Positions 44,657 to 52,711 of a DNA stretch of 64,000 nt are shown here, piece by piece. The notes under the pieces are model-generated. The model saw only the letters and a program-made list of their open reading frames with translations, did no database searches and was not told the origin of the DNA. Source of the stretch: an uncultured Lachnospiraceae bacterium (GTDB lineage Bacteria > Bacillota > Clostridia > Lachnospirales > Lachnospiraceae); the NCBI GenBank assembly GCA_902802515.1, contig CADCMM010000010.1:21163-85162 (forward strand), given 5' to 3'. Both the position numbers and the translations under genes were made by a program. Position 1 is the stretch's first letter; every line of letters begins with the position of its first letter.

Positions 44657-46879
44657 CTAATTCACTTCAAACTGTATCTTCACCGTTTGAAATCCCTCAT
44701 TGATCGCCACATATTGTTCTATTTTATTTTTAACCGCGATCAGTACCTGAAGATCCTCATGTTTCAGGTAGATCACCTTGCGGTATGTGTCCTGTATTTT
44801 TGAAATCATCTCATCCGCCGGTCCGAGAACCGTGATCTGGTTATTTTTATCCAGCCTCAAAATAAATTTTTTCAGATAATCACAGGCAATAGTCAGCAGC
44901 TGCTGGTGTTCGCAGGAACAATGAATCGCGATCAGGTTCCCTGCCGGCGGATAATCTGCCATGGCACGGTAAGCGATCTCCTGCTCATAAAATCCGGTAT
45001 AATCCTGAGCTGCCGCGGCCCGGATGCTGTAGTGCTGCGGATCATAAGTCTGTATCACTACCTGACCGGGTTTTCTGGCTCTGCCGGCCCGGCCAGCCGC
45101 CTGAGTCAATAATTGAAAGGTGCGCTCTGCCGAGCGGTAATCCGGAATGTGCAAAGACAGATCCGCCGCCAGAATACCTACCAGCGTCACATCCGGGAAA
45201 TCGTGCCCTTTAACGATCATCTGTGTGCCGATCAGAATATCGGCCTCGTGGTTCGCAAAGGCGGAGAGGATTGCAGCATGCCCCGCCTTCTCCCTGGTAG
45301 TGTCCATGTCCATGCGCAGGATACGGGCTCCCGGAAATTCCTTTTTTACTTCTTCCTCGATCTGCTGCGTCCCCGCCTTGAAGCTGCGGATAAATCCGGA
45401 GCCACAGACAGGGCATTTTTTCACGATTGGTTCTTCGTAGCCGCAATAATGGCAGATCAGCTTTCCCCCTTTGTGAAGCGCCAGGGATACATCGCAGTGA
45501 GGGCATTTGAGCACATGTCCACAGGCACGGCAGGAGACAAAGCCCGCATAGCCTCTGCGGTTTAAAAACAGCATCATTTGATCCCCGCCAACCAGACATT
45601 CTTCCATCTTCCTGTGAAGTTCTCTGCTTAATATGGAACGGTTTCCCTCCCGAAGTTCTTGTCTCAGGTCTACGACAGATACCTGAGGCAGAGCCGCCAT
45701 TCCAGCCCGCTGCTTTAATGTAAACAGCCGGAACTGCCCATTTTGCGCTCCGTAATATGCCTCCAGAGAGGGTGTGGCAGAGCCAAGCACCACTTTCGCG
45801 TTCTCCATCTTTCCCCGCTGTAGAGCTACTTCCCTGGCATGATAACGGGGAACCGTCTCACTCTGATAAGCCGGTTCATGCTCTTCGTCGATCACGATCA
45901 CTCCCAAATTCGGGAACGGCGTAAATAATGCCGACCGGGGTCCGATCATAACATCCAGTTCGCCCTGTCTGGCACGTTCAAACTGATCGTACCTCTCACC
46001 CGCTGATAGTCTGGAATTGATTACAGAAACCCGGTCGCCGAACCGGCGATAAAAACGGATCACCGTCTGGTAGGTAAGCGCAATCTCGGGGATCAGCACA
46101 ATGGCCTGCTGTCCTCTGCTCACAGCATGGGCGATCAGTTCCATGTACACCTCGGTCTTTCCGCTGCCCGTCACCCCGTGGATCAGATAGCAGCCATTCG
46201 TTTTTTCCTCCCACTCCCGGATTATTTCATCCGTGATCCGTCGCTGTTCCCCATTCAGACACACTGCATAGTTTTCTGTGTCAGAAACGGAAACAGGGTT
46301 ACGATATATTTTTTCGCTTTTTAAAGTTACTATTCCTTGCTGTTCCAACGCTTTTACCACGCCGGCAGCCACATTCAGTTTTTCGGTAACCAGCTCGTAG
46401 GGTATCGCCTGTTCCTCTATGAGAGCTTCCAGAAGTCTCGCGCGGGCGGTTTGATGCTTTTTCTGAAAAAATTTCAGTTTTTCCTGCGCCTCCGGTTTAT
46501 CCAGTATCAGATAAACCGTCTTTTTATCCTTGCCCCGCACTTTCCGTTTCACAGGAAGCACCACCTTCAAAGCCTGTATCATAGTAGAGCCATACCGGTT
46601 CCGGATCCAGGCCGCCAGCCCGATCAGCCGGGATTCTGCTCCTATCCCATCTGTTACGATGCCGGCAATCTCTTTGATCTTTTCCGGATCATAATCTGTA
46701 TGCCCGGAAATGGCGGTCACATAGCCTCTGATCTTACGGTTCCCCGCTCCGAACGGAATTTCCACCACCATGCCGGGTTCCAGCATATTCTGCATTTTCT
46801 CCGGTACCCGGTACTGAAAGACCCGATCCAGTTTTTCGCTGGTGATATCCACAATCACATCTGCATAACAATCCTGCAT
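44657..46879 (-). CDS. priA: Primosomal protein N' (PriA helicase)
   Basis: A 740-residue replication restart helicase. The N-terminal DNA-binding region is FQYRVPEKMQNMLEPGMVVE-like; Walker A is LIHGVTGSGKTEVYMEL; the DEAH-type box is VIVIDEEHEPAYQ; the two zinc-binding Cys groups are CRACGHVLKCPHC and CHYCGYEEPIVKKCPVCG; motif V/VI is TQAAGRAGRARKPGQVVIQT. It starts the def-fmt-rsmB-rlmN-prkC block. Confidence 0.97.
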   Translation of the reverse strand: MQDCYADVIVDITSEKLDRVFQYRVPEKMQNMLEPGMVVEIPFGAGNRKIRGYVTAISGHTDYDPEKIKEIAGIVTDGIGAESRLIGLAAWIRNRYGSTMIQALKVVLPVKRKVRGKDKKTVYLILDKPEAQEKLKFFQKKHQTARARLLEALIEEQAIPYELVTEKLNVAAGVVKALEQQGIVTLKSEKIYRNPVSVSDTENYAVCLNGEQRRITDEIIREWEEKTNGCYLIHGVTGSGKTEVYMELIAHAVSRGQQAIVLIPEIALTYQTVIRFYRRFGDRVSVINSRLSAGERYDQFERARQGELDVMIGPRSALFTPFPNLGVIVIDEEHEPAYQSETVPRYHAREVALQRGKMENAKVVLGSATPSLEAYYGAQNGQFRLFTLKQRAGMAALPQVSVVDLRQELREGNRSILSRELHRKMEECLVGGDQMMLFLNRRGYAGFVSCRACGHVLKCPHCDVSLALHKGGKLICHYCGYEEPIVKKCPVCGSGFIRSFKAGTQQIEEEVKKEFPGARILRMDMDTTREKAGHAAILSAFANHEADILIGTQMIVKGHDFPDVTLVGILAADLSLHIPDYRSAERTFQLLTQAAGRAGRARKPGQVVIQTYDPQHYSIRAAAAQDYTGFYEQEIAYRAMADYPPAGNLIAIHCSCEHQQLLTIACDYLKKFILRLDKNNQITVLGPADEMISKIQDTYRKVIYLKHEDLQVLIAVKNKIEQYVAINEGFQTVKIQFEVN

Positions 46880-46919
46880 TTACTGTCCCTTACCTCGTAT
46901 TCTCCGGGAATATGGCACC

Positions 46920-48389
46920 TCACTGGTTCTGTGAGTCTTCCTCCAGAATTTCCCGGATCAACACCCGTTCGTCCATAGGATATTTCTTTCCTTCAATCTC
47001 CTGATAATCCTCATGACCCTTGCCCGCCAGGACAATAATATCCCCCGGTTCTCCGTTATGGATCGCGTAGGCAATGGCCTCTTTCCGGTCTGTGATGCGA
47101 ACATACTTTCCATCCGTTTTCTCAATGCCGGTGACAATATCATCAATGATGTCTTCCGGCTTTTCGAAACGCGGATTATCCGAAGTAATGATAGTCAGAT
47201 CCGCCAGTTTTCCTGAAACCCCGCCCATCTCATAGCGGCGAAGCTTCGAGCGGTTTCCTCCGCATCCAAACAGGCACACCAGACGATGGGGACGATATTC
47301 TTTTAGTGTAGTCAGAAGGCTCTCCAGTGCCATGGCATTGTGAGCATAGTCGATCATCAGCGTAAATTTATCGGAGACTTTCACCATCTCGATGCGTCCT
47401 TTGACCTTTGCATCCTTCAGCGCTTTCTTAATATTTTCCTCCGACACCTTAAAATGCCTGCAGATGGCAATGGCCGTCAGGGAATTGTAGACACTGAACT
47501 TTCCGGGGATATCGATCTCTACATCAAAATTCAGTATACCCTGCAGCGTGTAAGCCACGCCGAGGTAACCGGGTTTGGTCACCAGATGCGTATTCACAGC
47601 CCGCAGATCCGCCCCCTCGTTAAACCCAAAGGTTTCCACCAAGCAGGTATGTCCCTGCAGGATCTTATCCAGATGAGGATCATCCGCATTGACAATTCCT
47701 ACTTTACACTGATGGAATAGTCTGCTCTTACATTCGATATAGTCCTCAAAACTGCTATGTTCCGCCGGCCCGATATGATCCGGCTCAATATTGGTAAAGA
47801 TGCCGATTTCAAACAAGAAACCTGCTGTGCGGTGAAGCATCAGGCCCTGGGAAGAAACCTCCATCACCGCCACCGTGCACCCCGCCTCCAGCATACGGCG
47901 GAAATACTTCTGTATCGTGATGGATTCCGGTGTTGTATTGGCCGCCGGGATCACCTCATCCCCGATAATGGCCTCGATCGTGCCGATCAGTCCCACCTTA
48001 TAGCCTGCGGACTCCAGAATAGATTTCACCATATAAGTAGTGGTAGTCTTTCCTTTTGTACCGGTTATACCAATGACTTTCAGTTTTTCCGCCGGATGAT
48101 CATACCAGGCTGCCGCTATCAATGCCATAGCCATTCTGGTATCCTGCACCCGAATCACTGATATATGGGAAGGTACTTCTACCGGTTCTTCCACCACCAG
48201 CACTCCGGCGCCTTTTGCCGCTACCTCAGCGGCATACTTATGCCCGTCCGTCACTGCGCCCCGAATACAGAAAAACAGGGCCCCCTCCGTAACCTTTCTT
48301 GAATCATTGACAATGTCCGTCACTTCCACATCAACAGTTCCCTGAAGCAGGGTATAAGTGACACGTTCCAGCAATTTTGATAATGTCAT
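46920..48389 (-). CDS. murE: UDP-MurNAc-L-Ala-D-Glu:meso-diaminopimelate ligase
   Basis: The start at 48389 (MTLSKLLERVTYTLLQGTVD) has AGGAGG 11 bases upstream and matches family N-termini; a further ATG at 48422 would add 11 residues. ATP loop GITGTKGKTTTTYMV; substrate region ANTTPESITIQKYFR; and DNPRFEKPEDIIDDI. The DNPR motif is the known mark of meso-DAP rather than lysine specificity, so the wall is DAP-type. It has its own promoter and lies 40 bases before priA. Confidence 0.96.
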   Translation of the reverse strand: MTLSKLLERVTYTLLQGTVDVEVTDIVNDSRKVTEGALFFCIRGAVTDGHKYAAEVAAKGAGVLVVEEPVEVPSHISVIRVQDTRMAMALIAAAWYDHPAEKLKVIGITGTKGKTTTTYMVKSILESAGYKVGLIGTIEAIIGDEVIPAANTTPESITIQKYFRRMLEAGCTVAVMEVSSQGLMLHRTAGFLFEIGIFTNIEPDHIGPAEHSSFEDYIECKSRLFHQCKVGIVNADDPHLDKILQGHTCLVETFGFNEGADLRAVNTHLVTKPGYLGVAYTLQGILNFDVEIDIPGKFSVYNSLTAIAICRHFKVSEENIKKALKDAKVKGRIEMVKVSDKFTLMIDYAHNAMALESLLTTLKEYRPHRLVCLFGCGGNRSKLRRYEMGGVSGKLADLTIITSDNPRFEKPEDIIDDIVTGIEKTDGKYVRITDRKEAIAYAIHNGEPGDIIVLAGKGHEDYQEIEGKKYPMDERVLIREILEEDSQNQ

Positions 48390-48490
48390 GGTTGTAATAA
48401 CCTCCTGGGAATACTTTTCCATTCAATTATTATATCATGGCCTTGGGCCATAATAGCCTCCGGCGCTGATATAATTCGCATTGCATGCTC

Positions 48491-48519
48491 ATTATATCAT
48501 TAGCTCAGTGGCACTACAA
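48491..48519 (-). promoter_or_regulatory. Promoter of murE
   Basis: On the minus strand TTGTAG (48514-48519), 17 bases, TATAAT (48491-48496). The leader contains the dyad ATGGCC/GGCCAT near 48437-48451. Confidence 0.6.
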
Positions 48520-48537
48520 GGAAATATTTTCTTAACA

Positions 48538-48570
48538 AACGAGAGGGCCGTTTGCAACGGCCCTCTCGTT
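48538..48570 (-). terminator. Strong hairpin terminator after the CAP-domain gene
   Basis: AACGAGAGGGCCGTT and AACGGCCCTCTCGTT form a perfect 15-bp stem with a TGC loop. The stem begins at the stop codon of the CAP gene (48569-48571). On the minus strand it is followed by TGTTAAG, a modest U-tract. Confidence 0.8.
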
Positions 48571-49450
48571 AATAAGTAAATAACTGTACCCAGTATTTCA
48601 CGCCTCTGGCGTCCTGATAGTATCCAACACCAATATTCTTATAATTCTTGTTCATGATGTTTGCACGATGTCCGGAACTGTTCATCCAGCCATTCATCAC
48701 TTCCTCTGCGGTTCTCTGCCCGTATGCAATATTCTCACCGCAGCCCATGTAGGAAATACCATTCTCCTTCAGTACAGTGTAAAAGCTGCTTCCGTTTGGT
48801 CTGGTGTGAGCGAACTGCTGAACTATCTCTCTGGCTCTGATATTCGCCGCTGCTGTAATCTGTGCGTCCAGCTGCACCGCGGGGAGCCCCTCTTTTGCGC
48901 GCTCTGCATTTACCAATTTCACAATCTGCTCCGCGTAGGAAAGCGCAGCGGCATCTGTCTTTGGTCCCTGCACCACCGGCGCTTCCGTTTCCGACTCGTT
49001 CGTCTGCGGCGCCTCCGTCTCCGGGGTTTCCGTCTGGGGTGCCTCTGTCTGGGGCGCTTCTGTCTCCGGCACTTCTGTCTGGGGCGCTTCTGTCTCCGGC
49101 GCTTCTGTCTCCTGTGCTTCTGTCTCCGGCGCTTCTGTCTCCGGCGCTTCTGTCTCCGGCGCTTCTGTCTCCGGCGCTTCTGTCTCCGGCGCTTCCGTCT
49201 CCGGCGCTTCCGTTTCCGGCACCGTGCATTCCGGTGTGGTCGGGCAGTAGTTTCCAATATTGCCAATGATTCCATCCAACTGACTCATAATCTGCTGCAG
49301 ACACTCATCGTCTTCTCCGCTTAATACCTGATAGCCGCCCCCGGGACAGACCTGAACGACCTTTACCTGGGCTGCGTAGGAGGCCACCGGCGAGGCTCCC
49401 ACTACTGCTGCCGATAATAATGACATTGATAACAGTACTTTCTTCTTCAT
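48569..49450 (-). CDS. Secreted CAP-domain (SCP/YkwD-like) protein with PETEA repeats
   Basis: A 293-residue protein. A Sec signal peptide (MKKKVLLSMSLLSAAVVGAS, cut near SYA-AQ) is followed by a short Cys-containing region. About 16 tandem pentapeptides of the ETEAP type (about residues 75-155) come next, then a C-terminal CAP domain (about 165-293) with SYAEQIVKLVNAERAKEGLP, FAHTRPNGSSFYTVL, MGCGENIAYGQRTAEEVMNG and SSGHRANIMN. CAP proteins are secreted and of mostly unknown activity. The acidic repeat probably spans the wall. It has its own promoter and a strong terminator, so it is a single-gene unit. Confidence 0.93.
   Translation of the reverse strand: MKKKVLLSMSLLSAAVVGASPVASYAAQVKVVQVCPGGGYQVLSGEDDECLQQIMSQLDGIIGNIGNYCPTTPECTVPETEAPETEAPETEAPETEAPETEAPETEAPETEAQETEAPETEAPQTEVPETEAPQTEAPQTETPETEAPQTNESETEAPVVQGPKTDAAALSYAEQIVKLVNAERAKEGLPAVQLDAQITAAANIRAREIVQQFAHTRPNGSSFYTVLKENGISYMGCGENIAYGQRTAEEVMNGWMNSSGHRANIMNKNYKNIGVGYYQDARGVKYWVQLFTY
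48985..49222. repeat. 15-bp coding tandem repeat in the CAP gene
   Basis: About 16 copies of a 15-bp unit (plus-strand sense TCTCCGGCGCTTCTG and close variants) encode ETEAP. The central copies are identical, so the number is likely to vary between strains. Confidence 0.85.
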
Positions 49451-49479
49451 AGTTCCCTCCTTGATATGATTGGTTTTTC

Positions 49480-49508
49480 TTACTACAATGAAAATACTAA
49501 CATATCAA
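49480..49508 (-). promoter_or_regulatory. Promoter of the CAP-domain gene
   Basis: On the minus strand TTGATA (49503-49508), 17 bases, TAGTAA (49480-49485); AGGAGGGAACT precedes the ATG. Confidence 0.5.
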
Positions 49509-49559
49509 AGAGTGAAGTTCTACAAGTAATATTTTCCAACGGGTTATCTCAAATAATAT

Positions 49560-49720
49560 GATGTAAGGGTCAAAAGCCCACTTTGCGGAGCTTGCTCCGG
49601 CAAATGTGGGGTTGGGACCCACTAAACATGAGCAAGTAGCCACGTTAGTGGCGGGGGAACACTCAGTGTGGAGCGCTCCGCATCATAGTTGGGGGCAAAA
49701 GACCTTTTGACCCCAACATC
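49560..49720. repeat. Palindromic element, family B, long copy
   Basis: It is bounded by GATGTAAGGGTCAAAAG (49560-49576) and CTTTTGACCCCAACATC (49704-49720), the same arms as at 32500-32535. The interior holds small stems (GGAGC/GCTCC, CCAC/GTGG, GGAGCGCTCC) and an inner partial arm AGTTGGGGGCAAAAG. It lies between the scrB stop and the CAP gene and has no coding capacity. Confidence 0.7.
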
Positions 49721-49733
49721 ATAATATCTCTGC

Positions 49734-51194
49734 TTATTCAATCACAAAGTCATCTCTCACCGAAGCCATCAAAGACCATATCTCCAATACCGCATTATTG
49801 CTCTTTGTATAATAATGCTCTGATGCTGTGGGATAAACATGAGAGGTAAATGCAGCCTCTCCGTCATTTGCAAAAATCTCCAGAGAACTCTTGTCAATAA
49901 AGATCCGAAGGCTTGTGAGAGGATTAGACAGCGGCATGTCAAGAATCTCTCCCAAAGTTTCATTGAACCGCAGCTCCATTCCGCTCCGGTCGATGCTGCA
50001 AACCTTCCTGTTGCTGTCATAGTGAATCACCACCCCTCCGCGTCCATCTTCTTTTGTGAAGAGTTTCAGATCCATATCACTGCCGTCCAGAGTTAACAAA
50101 AGTTCACAGGTATCAGGAAGCACTGTTTCTGATTCTATTTTTTTGTCTCTCAACTCGGAAATAGCGGCAACCGGAGTCTGAATAAGTTTTCCATCCCGTA
50201 TACGAAGCTCTCTGGGCAAAGTTAAGCTGCCTTCCCATTCTTCCTGCCCTGTTGGGTAATGATTGTCCGGAAGACCCATCCACGCGATCAGGATCGCTCT
50301 ATCCGGATCTTCCGTCTGATATGCCTCCTGCGCCGCATAAAAATCAAATCCATGGTCAAGATGCTGATAGCCGGTATCCGGGGTAAAGGTCAGCGTATCA
50401 TAATCCATCGTCCCTATCAGATAGACATTATGGTTTGTATTGGCTCCGCGTCCGGGAAGTTTTAGTCCCTGGGGAGAGAATATGAGCACATCCTTCCCAC
50501 TGATATTCACAATATCCGGACATTCCCACATAAATCCAAAATCTTCAAATCCCTGCACATGGAGCTGCCCTGCAAATGACCATCCATGCAGCAGAGTATC
50601 CGATTCATAGATTAACACGCTTCCCTTTTTAAGCAGCGTCTGTGCTCCGATGAAAAGAAAGTATTTATTTTTTTCTTTATTAAACACGATCTTGGGGTCT
50701 CTCTGATGATCGCTGTAATCTTCCCTTGGACCAAAAAGCGGCTCAGGATACTTTTGGATCCTTCCGCCGTCATCAAGTTTTCCGGCACAGGTGTATGCAG
50801 TTCTTGTCCAGTCGTCATCTCTGTGATTGCCCGTATAGAAGAAATATAATTCATTTTTCAGGGAGATTGCAGAACCGGAATACGCTCCTTTGTTATCATA
50901 AAATGAATCCGGTTTCAGACCGACCCCCACATTTTTCCAATGAACCAGGTCCTTTGAGATCACATGATACCAATATTTCAATCCATGAACTGCGCCCCAG
51001 GGACACCATTGGTAGAATAAATGCCACCATCCATCATGATAGACAAAACCGTTCGGATCGTTGGACAGCCCTGTCACCGGCTGCACATGATACGTCTGCC
51101 GATATACCGATTTTTTTATTTTTTCATGCAGATCCCTGATCTCGTCTTCACTTTGTAAAATCCTGTAACGTTCTTCTAAGGTCCATTCTCTCAC
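49734..51194 (-). CDS. scrB: Sucrose-6-phosphate hydrolase (GH32 beta-fructosidase)
   Basis: A 486-residue cytoplasmic enzyme (no signal peptide) that should split sucrose 6-phosphate from the PTS into glucose 6-phosphate and fructose. GH32 motifs: nucleophile Asp in GLSNDPNGFVYHDGWWHLFY, stabiliser in QRDPKIVF, acid/base Glu in MWECPDIV. The C-terminal beta-sandwich begins near 350. The GTG start at 51194 has GGAGG 7 bases upstream. It is the last gene of the sucrose cluster, separated from scrR by a palindromic element. Confidence 0.93.
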   Translation of the reverse strand: MREWTLEERYRILQSEDEIRDLHEKIKKSVYRQTYHVQPVTGLSNDPNGFVYHDGWWHLFYQWCPWGAVHGLKYWYHVISKDLVHWKNVGVGLKPDSFYDNKGAYSGSAISLKNELYFFYTGNHRDDDWTRTAYTCAGKLDDGGRIQKYPEPLFGPREDYSDHQRDPKIVFNKEKNKYFLFIGAQTLLKKGSVLIYESDTLLHGWSFAGQLHVQGFEDFGFMWECPDIVNISGKDVLIFSPQGLKLPGRGANTNHNVYLIGTMDYDTLTFTPDTGYQHLDHGFDFYAAQEAYQTEDPDRAILIAWMGLPDNHYPTGQEEWEGSLTLPRELRIRDGKLIQTPVAAISELRDKKIESETVLPDTCELLLTLDGSDMDLKLFTKEDGRGGVVIHYDSNRKVCSIDRSGMELRFNETLGEILDMPLSNPLTSLRIFIDKSSLEIFANDGEAAFTSHVYPTASEHYYTKSNNAVLEIWSLMASVRDDFVIE

Positions 51195-51217
51195 TCAATC
51201 GCCTCCTTTATTCAATA

Positions 51218-51318
51218 GTTACTATTCACGGCCCCTCCGCCAACAGACCTCAGACCATCCGTGCTGCGCACGTCTGCCGCGTCTTACGATGCTTATGTCT
51301 GAGGTTGTGAATAGTAAC
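51218..51318. repeat. 101-bp inverted-repeat element between scrR and scrB, flanked by a 7-bp direct repeat
   Basis: GTTACTATTCAC (51218-51229) and GTGAATAGTAAC (51307-51318) are perfect 12-bp ends, with an inner pair CCTCAGAC/GTCTGAGG. ATTCAAT occurs directly outside both ends (51210-51216 and 51319-51325), like a target-site duplication; the right copy includes the scrR stop codon. No coding capacity. Confidence 0.65.
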
Positions 51319-51320
51319 AT

Positions 51321-52292
51321 TCAATGATCCACCAGATAATAACCCAGCTTGATCTCCCGCTCTTCCGGTTCATTCTCCGCCAAAATAGAAAGCAGCATGG
51401 ACGCTGCCATTTTCCCGCTTTTCTCATAAAAATAATGAATCGTCATCATAGAATGACCCACCGCTTTTGCCATATTAGAATCACCCAGTCCGGATACCAG
51501 TATTTCCTGGGGCATCTTATAGCCACTCTCCCGAAAGTACTGTACCGCCCCCGCTGCTATCTCATCTGTTGCACAGATCAGCCCGTTCAGATCAGGTACT
51601 ATATGTATCAACTCAGCAGCTTTCTTATAACCGGATTCGAAAGAGAATCCTCCAACGATGGTCTGCTTTTTCAGTTCAGGAAAGCCCGATTTTTCTACAG
51701 CATCACAGTAACCTTGAAGTCTCCGCCTTCCAGCAGCTTCATCCTGCCCTGTCACACCGATGTAACCAAGTTTCTTTCTTCCCTTAGATAACATATGCAT
51801 GGTCATATCGTACATTGCACCATAGTCATCATGATAAACGCAGCAGAAGTTCTTCATATACTGACCCACGATCACCACCGGCACTTCTGTTTCCTCCAGG
51901 ATTCGATAATGATCCTGGGTAAATTCCGTGGCTATCAAAATAATGCCATCCACTTTCTTATCCTGAAACGCCTTCAGATATTCTACCTCTTTCTGAGGAT
52001 TATTCTGGGTGACCGCCAGAAGCATCTGATAATTGCTCTCATTCAAGACAGACAACAGCCCATCCACAATTCTGCCCATAGAGGAAGATGCCATTTTCGG
52101 TGCTACAACGCCAATCATTAAAGTCTTTCTGGTTCTTAAAGCCTGTGCATGCATGGCAGGATGGTATCCTGTCTCCTGCACAACCCTTCGAATGGCTTCT
52201 TTCTTTTCCTGTGAAAGGTATCCGTTATTAAAATATCTGGACACCGCAGCATTAGACACCCCTGCAAGCTTTGCGATCTGCGCAATGTTCAT
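51321..52292 (-). CDS. scrR: LacI family transcriptional regulator (sucrose operon)
   Basis: The start at 52292 (MNIAQIAKLAGVSNAAVSRY) has GGAG 8 bases upstream; a GTG at 52301 adds three residues. The N-terminal LacI helix-turn-helix and hinge (about 3-55) is followed by a sugar-binding Peripla_BP fold (VGVVAPKMASSSMGRIVDGL, GLICATDEIAAGAVQYFRES). It lies between ptsH and scrB, so it should repress the sucrose genes and respond to a sugar or sugar phosphate. A LacI-type palindrome lies at 56359-56372 before ptsI. Confidence 0.92.
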   Translation of the reverse strand: MNIAQIAKLAGVSNAAVSRYFNNGYLSQEKKEAIRRVVQETGYHPAMHAQALRTRKTLMIGVVAPKMASSSMGRIVDGLLSVLNESNYQMLLAVTQNNPQKEVEYLKAFQDKKVDGIILIATEFTQDHYRILEETEVPVVIVGQYMKNFCCVYHDDYGAMYDMTMHMLSKGRKKLGYIGVTGQDEAAGRRRLQGYCDAVEKSGFPELKKQTIVGGFSFESGYKKAAELIHIVPDLNGLICATDEIAAGAVQYFRESGYKMPQEILVSGLGDSNMAKAVGHSMMTIHYFYEKSGKMAASMLLSILAENEPEEREIKLGYYLVDH

Positions 52293-52329
52293 ATAATTCA
52301 CTCCATGTCACTGACTATATGATAAAAAA

Positions 52330-52395
52330 GGGGCTGTCGCAAAAAGCATTATATTGCATAATGATGCAAAGTATGCATTTATTGCGACAGCTCCC
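52330..52395. repeat. Family A element copy 2, probably working as a terminator
   Basis: GGGGCTGTCGCAAAAAGCAT at the left and, on the other strand, GGGAGCTGTCGCAATAAATG at the right form a 66-bp palindrome. On the minus strand it is followed by CCCCTTTTTTAT, and on the plus strand by CCCTTTTTG, so it reads as a bidirectional intrinsic terminator between ptsH and scrR. Confidence 0.75.
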
Positions 52396-52418
52396 TTTTT
52401 GACTTATTGGGTCTTTTA

Positions 52419-52676
52419 TTACAGATTTGCCTCAAAGAATGCTTTGATACCTTCAAATGCAGCGTCCTCATCTGCACCTTCTACCTGAATCTGAACAGTG
52501 TCGCCGCACTTTACTCCCAGACCCATCAATGCCATCAGTTTTGTGGCCGCCGCTGCTTTACCGTCTTTGACCACACTAATGGTGCTGGCATATTTCTTGG
52601 CTTCCTTCACTAGGATTCCTGCGGGTCTCGCGTGAATTCCTACTTCATCCTTAATAACGTAATCAAATGTTTTCAT
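52419..52676 (-). CDS. ptsH: PTS phosphocarrier protein HPr lacking Ser46
   Basis: An 85-residue HPr. The phosphorylated His15 lies in VGIHARPAGILVKEAKKYAS. In the usual regulatory site (KSIMGVMSLG in Bacillus) this protein has TKLMALMGLG, with Thr45 and Lys46, so the serine phosphorylated by HPr kinase is absent. It should carry phosphate from Enzyme I to the sucrose EII but not act as a CcpA corepressor through Ser46. GGAGGAG precedes the ATG. It lies 35 bases after scrA. Confidence 0.95.
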   Translation of the reverse strand: MKTFDYVIKDEVGIHARPAGILVKEAKKYASTISVVKDGKAAAATKLMALMGLGVKCGDTVQIQVEGADEDAAFEGIKAFFEANL

Positions 52677-52711
52677 GTCTGATCTCCTCCTTCATGATCC
52701 TTTCTAATGTA

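Noticed and set aside
48668..49324. Arg/Cys/Leu-rich repeat proteins in other frames over the CAP gene
   Set aside because: They are alternative readings of the 15-bp ETEAP repeat; the CAP frame has signal peptide, domain and terminator.
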